This document shows positions 26,763-36,499 of a DNA stretch of 64,000 bases, one piece after another. The notes beneath the pieces were generated by a model. That model had not been told where the DNA came from and did no database searches. It worked only from the letters and a program-made list of their open reading frames with translations. The translations under genes were made by a program, and so were the position numbers. The stretch is taken from the NCBI RefSeq assembly GCF_009728935.1, contig NZ_CP034235.1, positions 272,501 to 336,500 on the forward strand, in the 5' to 3' direction. Numbering within the stretch: the stretch's first letter is position 1; the number at the start of each line of letters is the position of its first letter. This DNA is from Paenibacillus psychroresistens. GTDB lineage: Bacteria; Bacillota; Bacilli; Paenibacillales; NBRC-103111.

Positions 26763-27323
26763 ATGAAATGGTTTGTAGGTTTGGGAAATCCAGGGAGTGA
26801 ATATGCATCAACTCGGCATAACATTGGATTTATGGCATTGGATTATTTTGCAGAGCAAGCAGGGATTTCATTTAAATCAAGTAAATGCAAGGGATTGGTT
26901 GGGGAGGGAAATGTCAAAGGGACTAAGGTCATGCTGCTTAAACCGATGACTTACATGAATCTCTCTGGAGAATCCGTGCGTGCATTTATGGATTTCTATA
27001 AAGCCGAGTTGAAGGATATGATCGTCATCTACGATGATTTGGATACGTTGTTTGGACAAGTTAGACTGCGTTATCAAGGAAGCGCAGGCGGCCATAATGG
27101 GATTAAATCTTTAATCCAGCATACGGGGACCCAAACATTTAATCGGATTCGCATGGGTGTTTCAAGACCGAAACCAGGTTATGACATCGCAGACTATGTA
27201 TTATCCGGTTTTCTAAAAGATGAAGTTAAACAGCTCAAGCCATTCGTTGAGCTAAGCGCAGAGGCTATGCATTTCAGCTTGGAGCATCCATTTGAACAAA
27301 CTATGGCTAAATTTAATGGCTAA
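26763..27323 (+). CDS. pth: Peptidyl-tRNA hydrolase
   Basis: Pth (SpoVC) frees tRNA from peptidyl-tRNA released by stalled ribosomes. The 186-residue protein has GLGNPGSEYASTRHNIGF at the N-terminus with the catalytic histidine near residue 20, MTYMNLSGESV near residue 63 and GSAGGHNGIKS near residue 107. AGGGTGG lies before the ATG. fin and mfd follow, as in Bacillus. Confidence 0.96.
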   Translation: MKWFVGLGNPGSEYASTRHNIGFMALDYFAEQAGISFKSSKCKGLVGEGNVKGTKVMLLKPMTYMNLSGESVRAFMDFYKAELKDMIVIYDDLDTLFGQVRLRYQGSAGGHNGIKSLIQHTGTQTFNRIRMGVSRPKPGYDIADYVLSGFLKDEVKQLKPFVELSAEAMHFSLEHPFEQTMAKFNG

Positions 27324-27439
27324 AGTGGTTTTTAGCGTTTTCCTCGCTTATTTTATTCATAAGCGGGCATACTAATACAACGAACAGGCAATTGCTGTTA
27401 AAGTAAATTTGGTATATGAAAACGCAGGGAGGCATACTA

Positions 27440-27670
27440 ATGTCAGTAAAATATATTTGCCGATATTGCCAGACTTCAATCGGTGAAATTGTGAGCAATC
27501 AAGTAAGTGAATACCAATTAGGCTTTCATTTCTTGACCCCAAAAGAACGCAGCGATATAATATCGTATAACCTAAATGGCGACGTGACAGTCAAAGTGGT
27601 TTGCAATTACTGCGGAGAGGCTTTAGAAGCTAACCCGGAGCTAATGTTAATTGGTAGCCCATTGCAATAA
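27440..27670 (+). CDS. fin: Anti-sigma-F factor Fin
   Basis: Fin (YabK) is made in the forespore under sigma-F and helps shut sigma-F off to allow the switch to sigma-G. The 76-residue product has two zinc-binding pairs, CRYC near residue 7 and CNYCGE near residue 55, and ends in the usual NPELMLIGSPLQ. The ATG at 27440 has GGGAGG seven bases upstream and gives the family length; an in-frame start eight codons earlier lacks a site. A GCATA element 72 bases upstream could be a sigma-F -35, but its -10 partner is poor. Confidence 0.92.
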   Translation: MSVKYICRYCQTSIGEIVSNQVSEYQLGFHFLTPKERSDIISYNLNGDVTVKVVCNYCGEALEANPELMLIGSPLQ

Positions 27671-27748
27671 CAAGTTGTAAATGCATAATATATGGCCTTG
27701 GCAGCTAAGCCTTGGCTTCTTTTTCGATGGATGGAAGGGGTGGACTAC

Positions 27749-30700
27749 TTGAAGCAATTAATTAAAGCTTTTTCAGAGGATATGGATTTTCAAACGATCG
27801 TTTCAGGGTTCAAATCGGGTATGCGGGAGCAGCTCGTTTCAGGGTTGTCCGGTTCATCACGACAAGTCATGATAAGTGCAATGAAAGAGCAGCTTAACCA
27901 GCCTATCGTGATTCTCACACATAATATGTTCTCTGCCCAGAAGATTGCCGAAGATCTAATTGAATGTCTTTCTGCGGAAGAAGTTCTGTTATACCCTGCA
28001 CAAGAATTGATGTTAACAGAAGCGGCTATTGCTAGCCCAGAGCTTCTAGCTCAACGAATCGACGCATTAAGTAGATTGGCGAGCGGCTTTCGTGGTATTT
28101 TTATTACCCCTTTTGCCGGATTGAGGAAGCTGCTTCCTCTAAGTGAGATTTACACAGAAGCACAAATCCATATTTCCGTTGGGGAAACTTTGCAGGTTGA
28201 AGATTTCTTATTGAAAATGACGGAAATCGGCTATGAACGAGTTGAAAGAGTTGAAGCCAAAGGTGAAATGAGTGTGCGTGGAGGCATTATTGACGTATTT
28301 CCGCTGACTGCAGAGACTCCATATCGAATAGAGCTTTTTGATGTAGAGGTTGACTCTATACGCAGCTTTGATGTTGTGGATCAGCGCTCGATCGAGAAGT
28401 TAACTAATCTAACCATTCTTCCCTGCAAAGAAATAATAGCCGATCAAAGAAGGTATAAGAACGCGGCACAGCATGCATCGGAGCTATTGCAGCAGCAATT
28501 AGAGAAAATGACCGATAAACAAGCGAAGACTAAGCTAAAAGAAGAAATTGGCCATGAAATAGCGCAGCTGGAACAGCATCACCACTTTCCCAGCATTTAT
28601 AAATACATTTCTTTGTTGTACCCGGAACGGCAAACCTTGCTAGATTATGTAGCTAAAGATAGCTTGCTCTTGATTGATGAACCAGCGCGTTTACTGGAAA
28701 CCTCGAAGCAGATGGAGCGGGATGAAGCTGAATTAATAACCAACCTATTGCAAGAGGGTAAATGCTTGCCTTCTTTTGTGATGGCTAAAACTTACGATAC
28801 CCTATTGCATCGCAAGCCATTTCCGACACTCTATCTCTCGCTTTTCTTGCGTCAGGTACCGCAAACTCAGCCGCAGAATATCGTAAACTTTATGTGCCGC
28901 TCGATGCAGAATTTCCATGGGCAGATGAATTTACTCAAAGCGGAAATGGACCGTTGGAAGAAAACAGGCTGTACCGTATTGCTGCTCACTAACGGTGATG
29001 AGCGGATGGAGCGGATTAAGCGTATTCTGCAGGATTATCAAATTGATGAGCCTATTCTGTTAAATGGCAATTTGCAAAGCGGGTTTGAGCTGCCTTCTAT
29101 TCGGCTTGTTGTTGTAACCGAAGGGGAATTATTTACTCAAAAGCAACGCAAGGTTCGGAAGATGGATAAAAAAATTGAAAATGCAGAGCGGATTAAGAAT
29201 TATCAAGAATTGAAGGTCGGCGATCATGTTGTTCATGTCAATCATGGGATTGGTAAGTACATAGGCATTGGCACCTTAGAAATCAACGGGATGCACAAGG
29301 ATTACTTGCATATTCTTTATGCGGGTGGCGATAAGCTGTCTGTACCTATTGACCAGTTTGATTTGATTCAAAAATATGTGGGATCGGAAGAGAAAGAGCC
29401 TAAGGTTTATAAATTAGGCGGATCCGACTGGGCACGGGTTAAGAGTAAGGTTCGTTCAACAGTCAAGGATATTGCTGATGAATTGATTCAGCTCTACGCG
29501 GAACGCCAAGCAACAACCGGTTATGGATTTAATCCGGATACCCCTTATCAAAGTGAGTTTGAAGACTTGTTTCCATACGATGAAACAAGAGACCAATTGC
29601 GCGCCATTGACGAGATCAAGAAAGATATGGAAAAACCACGTCCGATGGATCGTTTATTATGCGGCGATGTGGGTTATGGGAAAACGGAAGTCGCCATACG
29701 TGCAGCTTTTAAAGCTTCTATTGATGGCAAACAAGTCGCTGTGCTTGTACCTACTACGATTCTGGCTCAACAGCACTATGCAACATTTCGCGAGCGATTC
29801 TCCGGTTATCCAATCCAAATCCAAGTGCTCAGCCGTTTTCGCTCCAAAAAAGAGCAAACCGAGACGATCAAAGGGATTAAAAAAGGGACAGTCGATGTCG
29901 TCATCGGCACACATCGGTTGCTTTCCAGTGATATTCAATTTAAAGAATTGGGTTTGCTGATCGTAGATGAAGAACAGCGTTTTGGCGTCTCCCATAAAGA
30001 AAAACTTAAACGGTTGAAGATGGATGTGGATGTTCTCACTCTAACAGCTACACCGATCCCGAGAACTCTGCATATGTCTATGTTAGGTGTTAGGGATCTG
30101 TCCGTGATTGAAACGCCTCCGGAGAATCGTTTTCCGGTGCAAACCTATGTCGTCGAGCACAGCTTTGCTTTGGCCAGAGAAGCGATTGAGCGAGAGCTGG
30201 CTCGCGAAGGGCAAGTCTACTATTTATTCAATCGTGTCCAAGGCATACATCAGATTGCAGAGCAGCTTTCCATGCTTGTTCCCGATGCCAGAGTAGCTGT
30301 AGCCCACGGTCAAATGCCTGAACAAGAGCTAGAGCGCACGATTCTCGACTTTCTGGAAGGCGAATATGATGTCTTGGTTAGTACGAGTATTATTGAAACA
30401 GGCGTGGATATACCCAATGTAAATACGCTGATTGTTCATGATGCAGATAAGATGGGGCTGTCCCAACTCTATCAGCTGCGTGGACGTGTCGGTCGGTCCA
30501 ATAGAATTGCTTATGCCTATTTTACTTACCAACGGGATAAAATATTAAATGAAGTTGCGGAGAAGCGGCTGCAGGCGATCAAAGAGTTTACTGAGCTGGG
30601 TTCCGGGTTCAAAATTGCTATGCGAGATTTATCTATTCGCGGAGCAGGTAATTTATTGGGAGCGGAGCAGCATGGGTTTATTGCTTCTGTTGGCTTTGAT

Positions 30701-31270
30701 CTTTATTCGCAAATGCTCGCACAAGAAATCGCCACGCGTAAAGCGGAAATGGGCGGTGAAGCCAAGGTAGAAGCCAAACCATGGAGTACATTGCTAGAGC
30801 TGCAAATTGATGCCTATTTACCTTCGGACTACATTTATGATAGTATGCAGAAGATTGAGATTTATAAAAAAGTAGTTAATTTAACAACTATAGAAGAAGT
30901 GGCGGACCTGCATGAGGAATTGGTTGATCGATTCGGAGATTTGCCTGCAGCGGTTGATAACTTGCTGGCGGTTGCAAGAATTAAAGTTTACGGATCCTTG
31001 TATGCCATTGAATCGATAAGTCAAAAAGGGGATGATTACCAGATTAAAATCCATACAGAGCAAAGTGGGAATATCGATGGGAAAAAACTGGTAGCGCTAT
31101 CTACTCAATTTGAGGGCAGATTAAAGGTCATTCCAGGTCCACATATCCTTATAGAATTACGCTGCAAGAATCTAGCTGCAGATCAAGCTGTCCAATTATT
31201 GGAGAGATTCCTGCACGGCTATCAAGATGTACTTAAAACAAAAGGAGAGTTGCAAAATGTTGCCAAATAA
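27749..31270 (+). CDS. mfd: Transcription-repair coupling factor
   Basis: Mfd removes RNA polymerase stalled at DNA lesions and recruits the UvrABC system. The 1173-residue protein has a UvrB-like N-terminal half and a RNA polymerase-interacting domain with KVGDHVVHVNHGIGKYIG. The RecG-like translocase has Walker A GDVGYGKT near residue 639 and a DEEQ box near residue 740, followed by the C-terminal TRCF domain. The TTG at 27749 is chosen because GGGGTGG lies five bases upstream and the N-terminus then aligns with B. subtilis Mfd. An ATG 19 codons earlier has no site. Confidence 0.95.
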   Translation: MKQLIKAFSEDMDFQTIVSGFKSGMREQLVSGLSGSSRQVMISAMKEQLNQPIVILTHNMFSAQKIAEDLIECLSAEEVLLYPAQELMLTEAAIASPELLAQRIDALSRLASGFRGIFITPFAGLRKLLPLSEIYTEAQIHISVGETLQVEDFLLKMTEIGYERVERVEAKGEMSVRGGIIDVFPLTAETPYRIELFDVEVDSIRSFDVVDQRSIEKLTNLTILPCKEIIADQRRYKNAAQHASELLQQQLEKMTDKQAKTKLKEEIGHEIAQLEQHHHFPSIYKYISLLYPERQTLLDYVAKDSLLLIDEPARLLETSKQMERDEAELITNLLQEGKCLPSFVMAKTYDTLLHRKPFPTLYLSLFLRQVPQTQPQNIVNFMCRSMQNFHGQMNLLKAEMDRWKKTGCTVLLLTNGDERMERIKRILQDYQIDEPILLNGNLQSGFELPSIRLVVVTEGELFTQKQRKVRKMDKKIENAERIKNYQELKVGDHVVHVNHGIGKYIGIGTLEINGMHKDYLHILYAGGDKLSVPIDQFDLIQKYVGSEEKEPKVYKLGGSDWARVKSKVRSTVKDIADELIQLYAERQATTGYGFNPDTPYQSEFEDLFPYDETRDQLRAIDEIKKDMEKPRPMDRLLCGDVGYGKTEVAIRAAFKASIDGKQVAVLVPTTILAQQHYATFRERFSGYPIQIQVLSRFRSKKEQTETIKGIKKGTVDVVIGTHRLLSSDIQFKELGLLIVDEEQRFGVSHKEKLKRLKMDVDVLTLTATPIPRTLHMSMLGVRDLSVIETPPENRFPVQTYVVEHSFALAREAIERELAREGQVYYLFNRVQGIHQIAEQLSMLVPDARVAVAHGQMPEQELERTILDFLEGEYDVLVSTSIIETGVDIPNVNTLIVHDADKMGLSQLYQLRGRVGRSNRIAYAYFTYQRDKILNEVAEKRLQAIKEFTELGSGFKIAMRDLSIRGAGNLLGAEQHGFIASVGFDLYSQMLAQEIATRKAEMGGEAKVEAKPWSTLLELQIDAYLPSDYIYDSMQKIEIYKKVVNLTTIEEVADLHEELVDRFGDLPAAVDNLLAVARIKVYGSLYAIESISQKGDDYQIKIHTEQSGNIDGKKLVALSTQFEGRLKVIPGPHILIELRCKNLAADQAVQLLERFLHGYQDVLKTKGELQNVAK

Positions 31271-32378
31271 TAAAAAAAGACAAGCTAGCTGGTCGATATT
31301 GCTTATTCTGGTTATGATCGTTACGATGTTAAGCGCTTGCGGAAAAGAGAAGGACGATGTGGTTGCGTCCGCTGAACCAGGAGCATCAATAGCACCGGGA
31401 GCATCTGCAGGGCCTGCTGCAACCCCAGGTCATAAAGATAAAGATATTGCTGCCGTTTACAAAGGTGGACAAGTTACCTATGGAGACCTGAACAAGTTTA
31501 TTGCGGTTTCTGTGTTTTCAGATCCACAGGTTGCCCAATACAAAGACATCCCTGAATACCAAGAGGAAACATTAAAACGAATCATTACTTTTAGACTTAT
31601 ATCAGCCACTGCGTCAGAAAAGGCCAAAACCGAAGGAAGCAAAGCGGTAAAAGATCAAATGGCTACACTTAAAGCTTTGACTGGTGACCAAAAGACACAA
31701 TTTGAAACAGCTCTAAAAGAGGCAAACTTAAAATCCGAGGATTTGGAAGCGTTTATTACTTTACAAGCCGTTCCTCAATTTGAAATGGTTAGTCGGGTAA
31801 CAGATAAGGAAGCTCAAGACTTTTATGATAAAGTGCTTAAAGAAAACCCGACCAGCTTAATTACGGCAACATTAAATCACATTCTTATTGCAACCAAGGA
31901 TCCCGCAGATCAAACTGGGGTTAAAGAGCTTCGTACCAAAGATGAGGCTTTAAAATTAGCAACAGATGTTAAAGATCAGCTAACCAAAGGCGGCGATTTT
32001 GCTACCCTTGCCAAAAAATATACAGATGATGCAGGCTCTAAAGAATCAGGCGGGCAATATGTGGATGCAGAAATCAGTAAATTTGTCGCTGAATTTAGGG
32101 ATGCCGCAGCAACTCTTCCTTTAAACACCATAAGTGATCCCATTGCTACTGAATTCGGTTATCACATTATGAAGGTAGAGTCCAGAAAAACTAAAACATT
32201 AGCAGAAATCAAAGAACCGATTAAGCAAAGCTTAGCATCGGACTTGCTGCAAAAGTTTATGTTAGAAGAATTACCAAAAAATGAATACAAATCTAATATT
32301 CCAACACCAGTACCAACGCCTGTAGCTACACCGGCACCGTCAACAGAAGCTTCACCTTCAGCAACGCCAGTTAAATAA
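31257..32378 (+). CDS. PrsA-like foldase lipoprotein (parvulin PPIase)
   Basis: A secreted lipoprotein likely to assist folding of exported proteins outside the membrane. Signal peptide residues 1-27 end in the lipobox LSAC with Cys28. A parvulin-type peptidyl-prolyl isomerase domain spans about residues 200-305 (TATLNHILIATKD to EFGYHIMKVESR). The C-terminus is a Pro/Thr/Ala-rich tail, a probable wall-spanning linker. The ATG at 31257 follows AAAGGAGAG and overlaps the end of mfd by 14 bases. B. subtilis has no such gene between mfd and spoVT. It could be named prsA, but a second paralogue-like gene lies near 54 kb. Confidence 0.85.
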   Translation: MLPNNKKRQASWSILLILVMIVTMLSACGKEKDDVVASAEPGASIAPGASAGPAATPGHKDKDIAAVYKGGQVTYGDLNKFIAVSVFSDPQVAQYKDIPEYQEETLKRIITFRLISATASEKAKTEGSKAVKDQMATLKALTGDQKTQFETALKEANLKSEDLEAFITLQAVPQFEMVSRVTDKEAQDFYDKVLKENPTSLITATLNHILIATKDPADQTGVKELRTKDEALKLATDVKDQLTKGGDFATLAKKYTDDAGSKESGGQYVDAEISKFVAEFRDAAATLPLNTISDPIATEFGYHIMKVESRKTKTLAEIKEPIKQSLASDLLQKFMLEELPKNEYKSNIPTPVPTPVATPAPSTEASPSATPVK

Positions 32379-32395
32379 AAAATAATATTCGCGAG

Positions 32396-32429
32396 AACAG
32401 GGCACCTTTAAAAAGGGTCCTGTTTTTTG
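32396..32429 (+). terminator. Terminator after the foldase gene
   Basis: AACAGG pairs with CCTGTT, with partial inner pairing (ACCTTT with AAGGGT), followed by six T. Confidence 0.82.
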
Positions 32430-32480
32430 TTATATAAATGGCTAAGGAACCGCTTATTGTGATAATTATTAGATGAATAT

Positions 32481-32510
32481 GGATGAAGCTGAAACAAACA
32501 GATCATACTA
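32481..32510 (+). promoter_or_regulatory. Candidate sigma-G promoter of spoVT
   Basis: GGATG, 18 bases, CATACTA. This fits the sigma-G pattern GHATR-N17/18-CATNHTA with one mismatch in the -35. It ends 40 bases before the spoVT start. B. subtilis spoVT is sigma-G dependent. Confidence 0.55.
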
Positions 32511-32550
32511 GGAGTAGTACATTTCCAATGAAAGTGAGGCATCAAGAGAA

Positions 32551-33093
32551 ATGAAAGCAACAGGTATTGTTCGAAGAATAGATGATTTAGGCAGAGTAGT
32601 AATTCCTAAGGAAATAAGACGCACATTGAGAATTCGCGAAGGGGATCCTTTGGAGATTTTTGTAGATCGGGATGGTGAGGTCATACTCAAGAAGTATTCC
32701 CCCATCGGTGAATTAGGGGACTTTGCTAAGGAATACGCAGAATCCATCTCTGAAGGCACGGGGCATATCACCATGATTTCGGATCGCGATAACATTATTG
32801 CGGTTTCTGGAGCTTCCAAAAAGGACTATATGGACAAGCAAATAGGCATGCTTGTAGAAGGGTGTATGGAAGGTCGTAAAGCCGCAATGGAAGCGACACC
32901 TGGGCAATATGAGATCATTAAAGATTTATCGGAAACCTACAGTTCTATTACCGTTGCACCTATAATCGCTGGCGGAGATCCCATTGGGTCCGTAATTCTC
33001 ATTAGTAAAGAGGAAGGCATGAAAATGGGGAACATGGAAGTGAAGATGGCTGAAACGGCTGCGGGCTTTTTAGCTAAACAAATGGAGCAGTAA
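32551..33093 (+). CDS. spoVT: Stage V sporulation regulator SpoVT
   Basis: SpoVT is an AbrB-type transcription factor that tunes sigma-G-dependent genes in the forespore. The N-terminal swapped-hairpin domain (MKATGIVRRIDDLGRVVIPK) is followed from about residue 55 by a GAF-like domain ending near residue 178. The 180-residue length is normal. The ribosome-binding site is weak (GTGAGG about 12 bases upstream). A candidate sigma-G promoter precedes it and a terminator follows, so it is a single-gene unit. Confidence 0.95.
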   Translation: MKATGIVRRIDDLGRVVIPKEIRRTLRIREGDPLEIFVDRDGEVILKKYSPIGELGDFAKEYAESISEGTGHITMISDRDNIIAVSGASKKDYMDKQIGMLVEGCMEGRKAAMEATPGQYEIIKDLSETYSSITVAPIIAGGDPIGSVILISKEEGMKMGNMEVKMAETAAGFLAKQMEQ

Positions 33094-33112
33094 ATTTAAG
33101 CAGGATCAAATA

Positions 33113-33160
33113 GGCTTCCAGCTTGAGGGTAAACTTACCTTCTCGCCAGGAAGCTTTTTT
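33113..33160 (+). terminator. Terminator after spoVT
   Basis: AGGCTTCC pairs with GGAAGCTT across an inner GAGGGTAA/TTACCTTC helix, followed by six T. Confidence 0.8.
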
Positions 33161-33215
33161 AATTGTGTGTAAGTAAGCTATAATAGGGGCAACGTGGGAA
33201 ATGAAAGGAAATACA

Positions 33216-34850
33216 ATGAACGACCAATCCAACCAAAGTGCTGTAGGCATTAGCCTCCTGAAAGGGGCCGCTATTCTCGGGATAGCTGCAATTGTCTCGA
33301 AATTATTAGGCACAATGCAAAAAATCCCGCTGCAGAATATTGCAGGAGATGAGGTATTTGGCATATACAATGCGGTTTATCCTCTCTACATACTTATTTT
33401 AACTTTGGCTACAGCAGGATTGCCAATTGCTATTTCCAAGTTTGTTGCAGAACGTACAGTTCTAGGTCAACTCAGTGAAGCTAAACGTGTTCTGCGATTG
33501 GCCACTTGGGTCCTATTTGTATTGGGAATTCTGTTTTTTGGCTTACTATATTATGGAGCCGATTGGTTTGCGTGGTTGATAGGTATTGAATCTTCTGCGG
33601 CTGCAATCAAAAGTATTTCATTTGCATTATTGCTTGTACCCTTTATCGCGGGCCTGCGAGGCTATTTTCAGGGCTTGCAGAATATGGTGCCAACAGCAAT
33701 TTCTCAAATGATTGAACAGCTATTCCGAGTTATCATGATGGTTGGTTTGCTCTTATATTTTACAAGATTGGGTTATGATAAAGGGACAATTGCAGCAGGA
33801 GCGACCTTCGGGTCTGTAGCTGGCGCTATCGCAGGTGGGCTAGTCATGATTTATTATTGGAGGCGTGAGGGAAAAATTAGCTTAATCCTGGATGTGATTC
33901 CTCCGATCAGAGAGAGTGCTGCGTCAATCATTCGACAATTTCTGCGATATGCGTTGCCTATTTGTTTAGGTTCGATCGTACTACCCATTCTAACCTTAGT
34001 GGACACCTTTACTATGCCGCGTCTGTTGAAATCAGATGGGCTTTCAGAAAGTGGTGCCATGCATCTCTTCGGTATATATAATCACGGATTACCCCTTGTC
34101 CAGCTCATTGCGATGATTGCAACCTCCATGTCTGTTGCGCTGGTTCCCTCGATAGCAGAAGCCAAACTCCGAAGACAGGATCTAGCAATTCGTACTCGTA
34201 CGGAACAGGCCTTACGAATGACATGGCTGATCGGCTTGGCAGCATCCTTTGGGTTAGCAACAGCAGCATTGCCGATTAATGTGATGCTTTACAAGTCAGC
34301 GGAAGGCTGGCAAGTGATATCGATTATTGCCTTTACAGCAGTGCTTAGCTCCATCAACGTTGTATCTGGCAGTATACTGCAAGGGCTAGGAGCAGTTATG
34401 GCACCTGTGAGAAATTTATTAATCGCGGCAGTCCTTAAGGTGATTCTAAATCTAGTTCTCGTGCCCATATACGGTATCCGGGGAGCCGCAATTGCCGCTG
34501 TGATTGCTTTTGGAGCTGCATGCTTCTTGAATCTATGGGATTTACGCAAGAGTACGCAAACGGGGCTAGCACTTGTGCAGCTAAAGCGTCCGCTAATTGC
34601 TATTGGCGTCATGTGTGCGGTATTGTGGGGTTCCATAGAAGGTTTGGAATGGCTCTTTACACACATTTTCGTAGATTTATCTTACCGGATCATGGAGACG
34701 CTAGTGGGGCTGGTTGCAATTGTTTTAGCAGCCATTACTTACTTTGTAATGTTACTGCGATTAAAGGCAATTACCAAGATGGACCTTCTGCTAATCCCAG
34801 GCTTTGAATCGAAGGTGCTTCCGTTTATTCAAAGGCTTCGCTTGCTCTAA
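33216..34850 (+). CDS. yabM: Polysaccharide/lipid flippase family protein (YabM/SpoVB-like)
   Basis: A 544-residue, highly hydrophobic protein of the MOP/MATE superfamily, with about 14 membrane segments expected. It belongs with the SpoVB/YabM/MurJ-type exporters that move lipid-linked wall precursors across the membrane. Conserved N-terminal features are LLKGAAILGIAAIVSKLLG and PLQNIAGDEVFGIYNAVYPL. The ATG at 33216 has AAAGGAA six bases upstream; an earlier ATG at 33201 is possible. Position between spoVT and yabN matches yabM. A 7-base inverted repeat straddles the stop codon. The exact substrate is not evident. Confidence 0.88.
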   Translation: MNDQSNQSAVGISLLKGAAILGIAAIVSKLLGTMQKIPLQNIAGDEVFGIYNAVYPLYILILTLATAGLPIAISKFVAERTVLGQLSEAKRVLRLATWVLFVLGILFFGLLYYGADWFAWLIGIESSAAAIKSISFALLLVPFIAGLRGYFQGLQNMVPTAISQMIEQLFRVIMMVGLLLYFTRLGYDKGTIAAGATFGSVAGAIAGGLVMIYYWRREGKISLILDVIPPIRESAASIIRQFLRYALPICLGSIVLPILTLVDTFTMPRLLKSDGLSESGAMHLFGIYNHGLPLVQLIAMIATSMSVALVPSIAEAKLRRQDLAIRTRTEQALRMTWLIGLAASFGLATAALPINVMLYKSAEGWQVISIIAFTAVLSSINVVSGSILQGLGAVMAPVRNLLIAAVLKVILNLVLVPIYGIRGAAIAAVIAFGAACFLNLWDLRKSTQTGLALVQLKRPLIAIGVMCAVLWGSIEGLEWLFTHIFVDLSYRIMETLVGLVAIVLAAITYFVMLLRLKAITKMDLLLIPGFESKVLPFIQRLRLL

Positions 34851-34913
34851 CCTTAGAGCATCGCGAACACTGTGTTCATATATGTTAATTTAAATAAAAA
34901 GGAGCTATTACTT

Positions 34914-36398
34914 ATGTCTTTGAAGATTACAGTTGTCGGTCTCGGTTCAGGCAGTGAAGACCAGCTTACCTTAGGGATTTGGCGCAAACTGCAGATAAGC
35001 TCGCACATTTATGTTAGAACGGCTGAACATCCTGCTATTCGGCTGCTGCAAGAGAATAATCTCCCATTCCAATCATTTGATCACATTTACGAGCAAAATA
35101 ATGCTTTCTCAGATGTCTATGAGACCATCACAGATAAGTTAATTGCAGCCGTGCATGAGCATAAGCAGGAAATAATATACGCGGTACCGGGTCACCCAAT
35201 GGTTGCCGAACAGACCTCGCAATTACTTAAACAGAAGTGTCCAGATGAAGGCATTGAGCTTCAATTCCTCGGGGGTGAAAGCTTCCTGGACCAAGCCTTT
35301 TTACGCTTTGGTTTTGATCCTATTGAAGGGTTTCAATTATTGGATGGCTCTCAGCCCTTGGATAATCCTTTTAACCCGCGTATCCATACGATAGTCGCCC
35401 AAGTTTATGATACTTTTACCGCGTCAGATGTTAAGCTGGGCTTAATGGCTTGGTATCCGGATGATTTTCCAGTGGTCGTGGGACATGCTTTGGGGGTCGC
35501 AGGTGAAGAAAGTATTCAAACGATCCCTTTATACGAGCTAGATCGTGTGCAGGGCTACGGTAATTTGTCTCTGGTTTGGATTCCGCGCAGTGTAGAAGAA
35601 AGCTTGCAGAATCGCTCCTTTGGCCGCTTGCAGGAAATAGTTAGCATTTTACGGAGCCCAGAGGGCTGTCCTTGGGACCGCGAGCAAACTCATGCCAGCT
35701 TACGCAAGAACTTGATTGAAGAAGCGTGTGAGGTGCTCGAGACGATTGATGACGATGATCCTGATGCTATGTGTGAAGAACTAGGCGATTTGCTGCTGCA
35801 GGTCATGCTTCATGCACAGCTGGAAGATGAAACAGGAGCTTTTAACGTCTATGACGTAGTTCAAGGCCTTAATGAGAAGTTGATTCGCCGTCATCCTCAT
35901 GTTTTTGGCACACGATCTGCAGGCAATTCGGAAGAAGCTTTGGTTCATTGGCAGCAAATCAAACAAGAGGAAAAGCGCCAGAAAGGGATCGACTTGGAGC
36001 ATGTTTCGATTCTGTCCGGGATTCCTCGGGATTTCTCGGGGCTGCTAAAAGCATGGAAGCTGCAAAAGAAAGCCGCTCAGGTTGGTTTTGATTTCACAAA
36101 TATAGATGACGTGATTGCCAAGATCGATGAAGAACTAGCTGAATTAAAGGCGGAAATTGCCAAATCTAGTGAAGTGGACGCTCAGAAAGCGGAGCTAGGC
36201 GATCTATTATTCTCTATAGTAAATCTAGCACGATTTCTCAAATTGGATCCTGAAGAGGCAGTTGCTTTAACGAATAATAAATTTATACGCAGATTTTGTT
36301 ATATCGAGGAGCAATTACGTTTAAAAAACGTAACTTTCGACCAAACTGATTTAATAGAAATGGAACAATATTGGCAGGAAACGAAAAGTTTTTTTTGA
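34914..36398 (+). CDS. yabN: YabN: tetrapyrrole methylase-like plus MazG NTP pyrophosphohydrolase
   Basis: A two-part protein of 494 residues. The N-terminal half (about 1-225) resembles SAM-dependent tetrapyrrole methylases, with ITVVGLGSGSEDQLTLG and AVPGHPMVAEQTS. The C-terminal half is MazG, with CPWDREQTHASLRKNLIEEA near residue 253 and a second EE-E-D helix set near residue 405. MazG hydrolyses nucleoside triphosphates to monophosphates. The ATG at 34914 follows AAAAAGGAG; an open extension upstream lacks a site. The fused architecture is typical of Bacilli. Confidence 0.92.
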   Translation: MSLKITVVGLGSGSEDQLTLGIWRKLQISSHIYVRTAEHPAIRLLQENNLPFQSFDHIYEQNNAFSDVYETITDKLIAAVHEHKQEIIYAVPGHPMVAEQTSQLLKQKCPDEGIELQFLGGESFLDQAFLRFGFDPIEGFQLLDGSQPLDNPFNPRIHTIVAQVYDTFTASDVKLGLMAWYPDDFPVVVGHALGVAGEESIQTIPLYELDRVQGYGNLSLVWIPRSVEESLQNRSFGRLQEIVSILRSPEGCPWDREQTHASLRKNLIEEACEVLETIDDDDPDAMCEELGDLLLQVMLHAQLEDETGAFNVYDVVQGLNEKLIRRHPHVFGTRSAGNSEEALVHWQQIKQEEKRQKGIDLEHVSILSGIPRDFSGLLKAWKLQKKAAQVGFDFTNIDDVIAKIDEELAELKAEIAKSSEVDAQKAELGDLLFSIVNLARFLKLDPEEAVALTNNKFIRRFCYIEEQLRLKNVTFDQTDLIEMEQYWQETKSFF

Positions 36399-36499
36399 AA
36401 AAGCTAGGCGCTTAGCAGGATTTCCTTGTAAAATAAAGAATACATAAGGGATGTCCACTGTATCAATAGGAATTTAAATTATCTAGGAGGTATTTTTCA

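Noticed and set aside
27690..27725. Terminator between fin and mfd
   Set aside because: GGC-rich text before CTTCTTTTTC gives only very short or tight-looped stems; not convincing.
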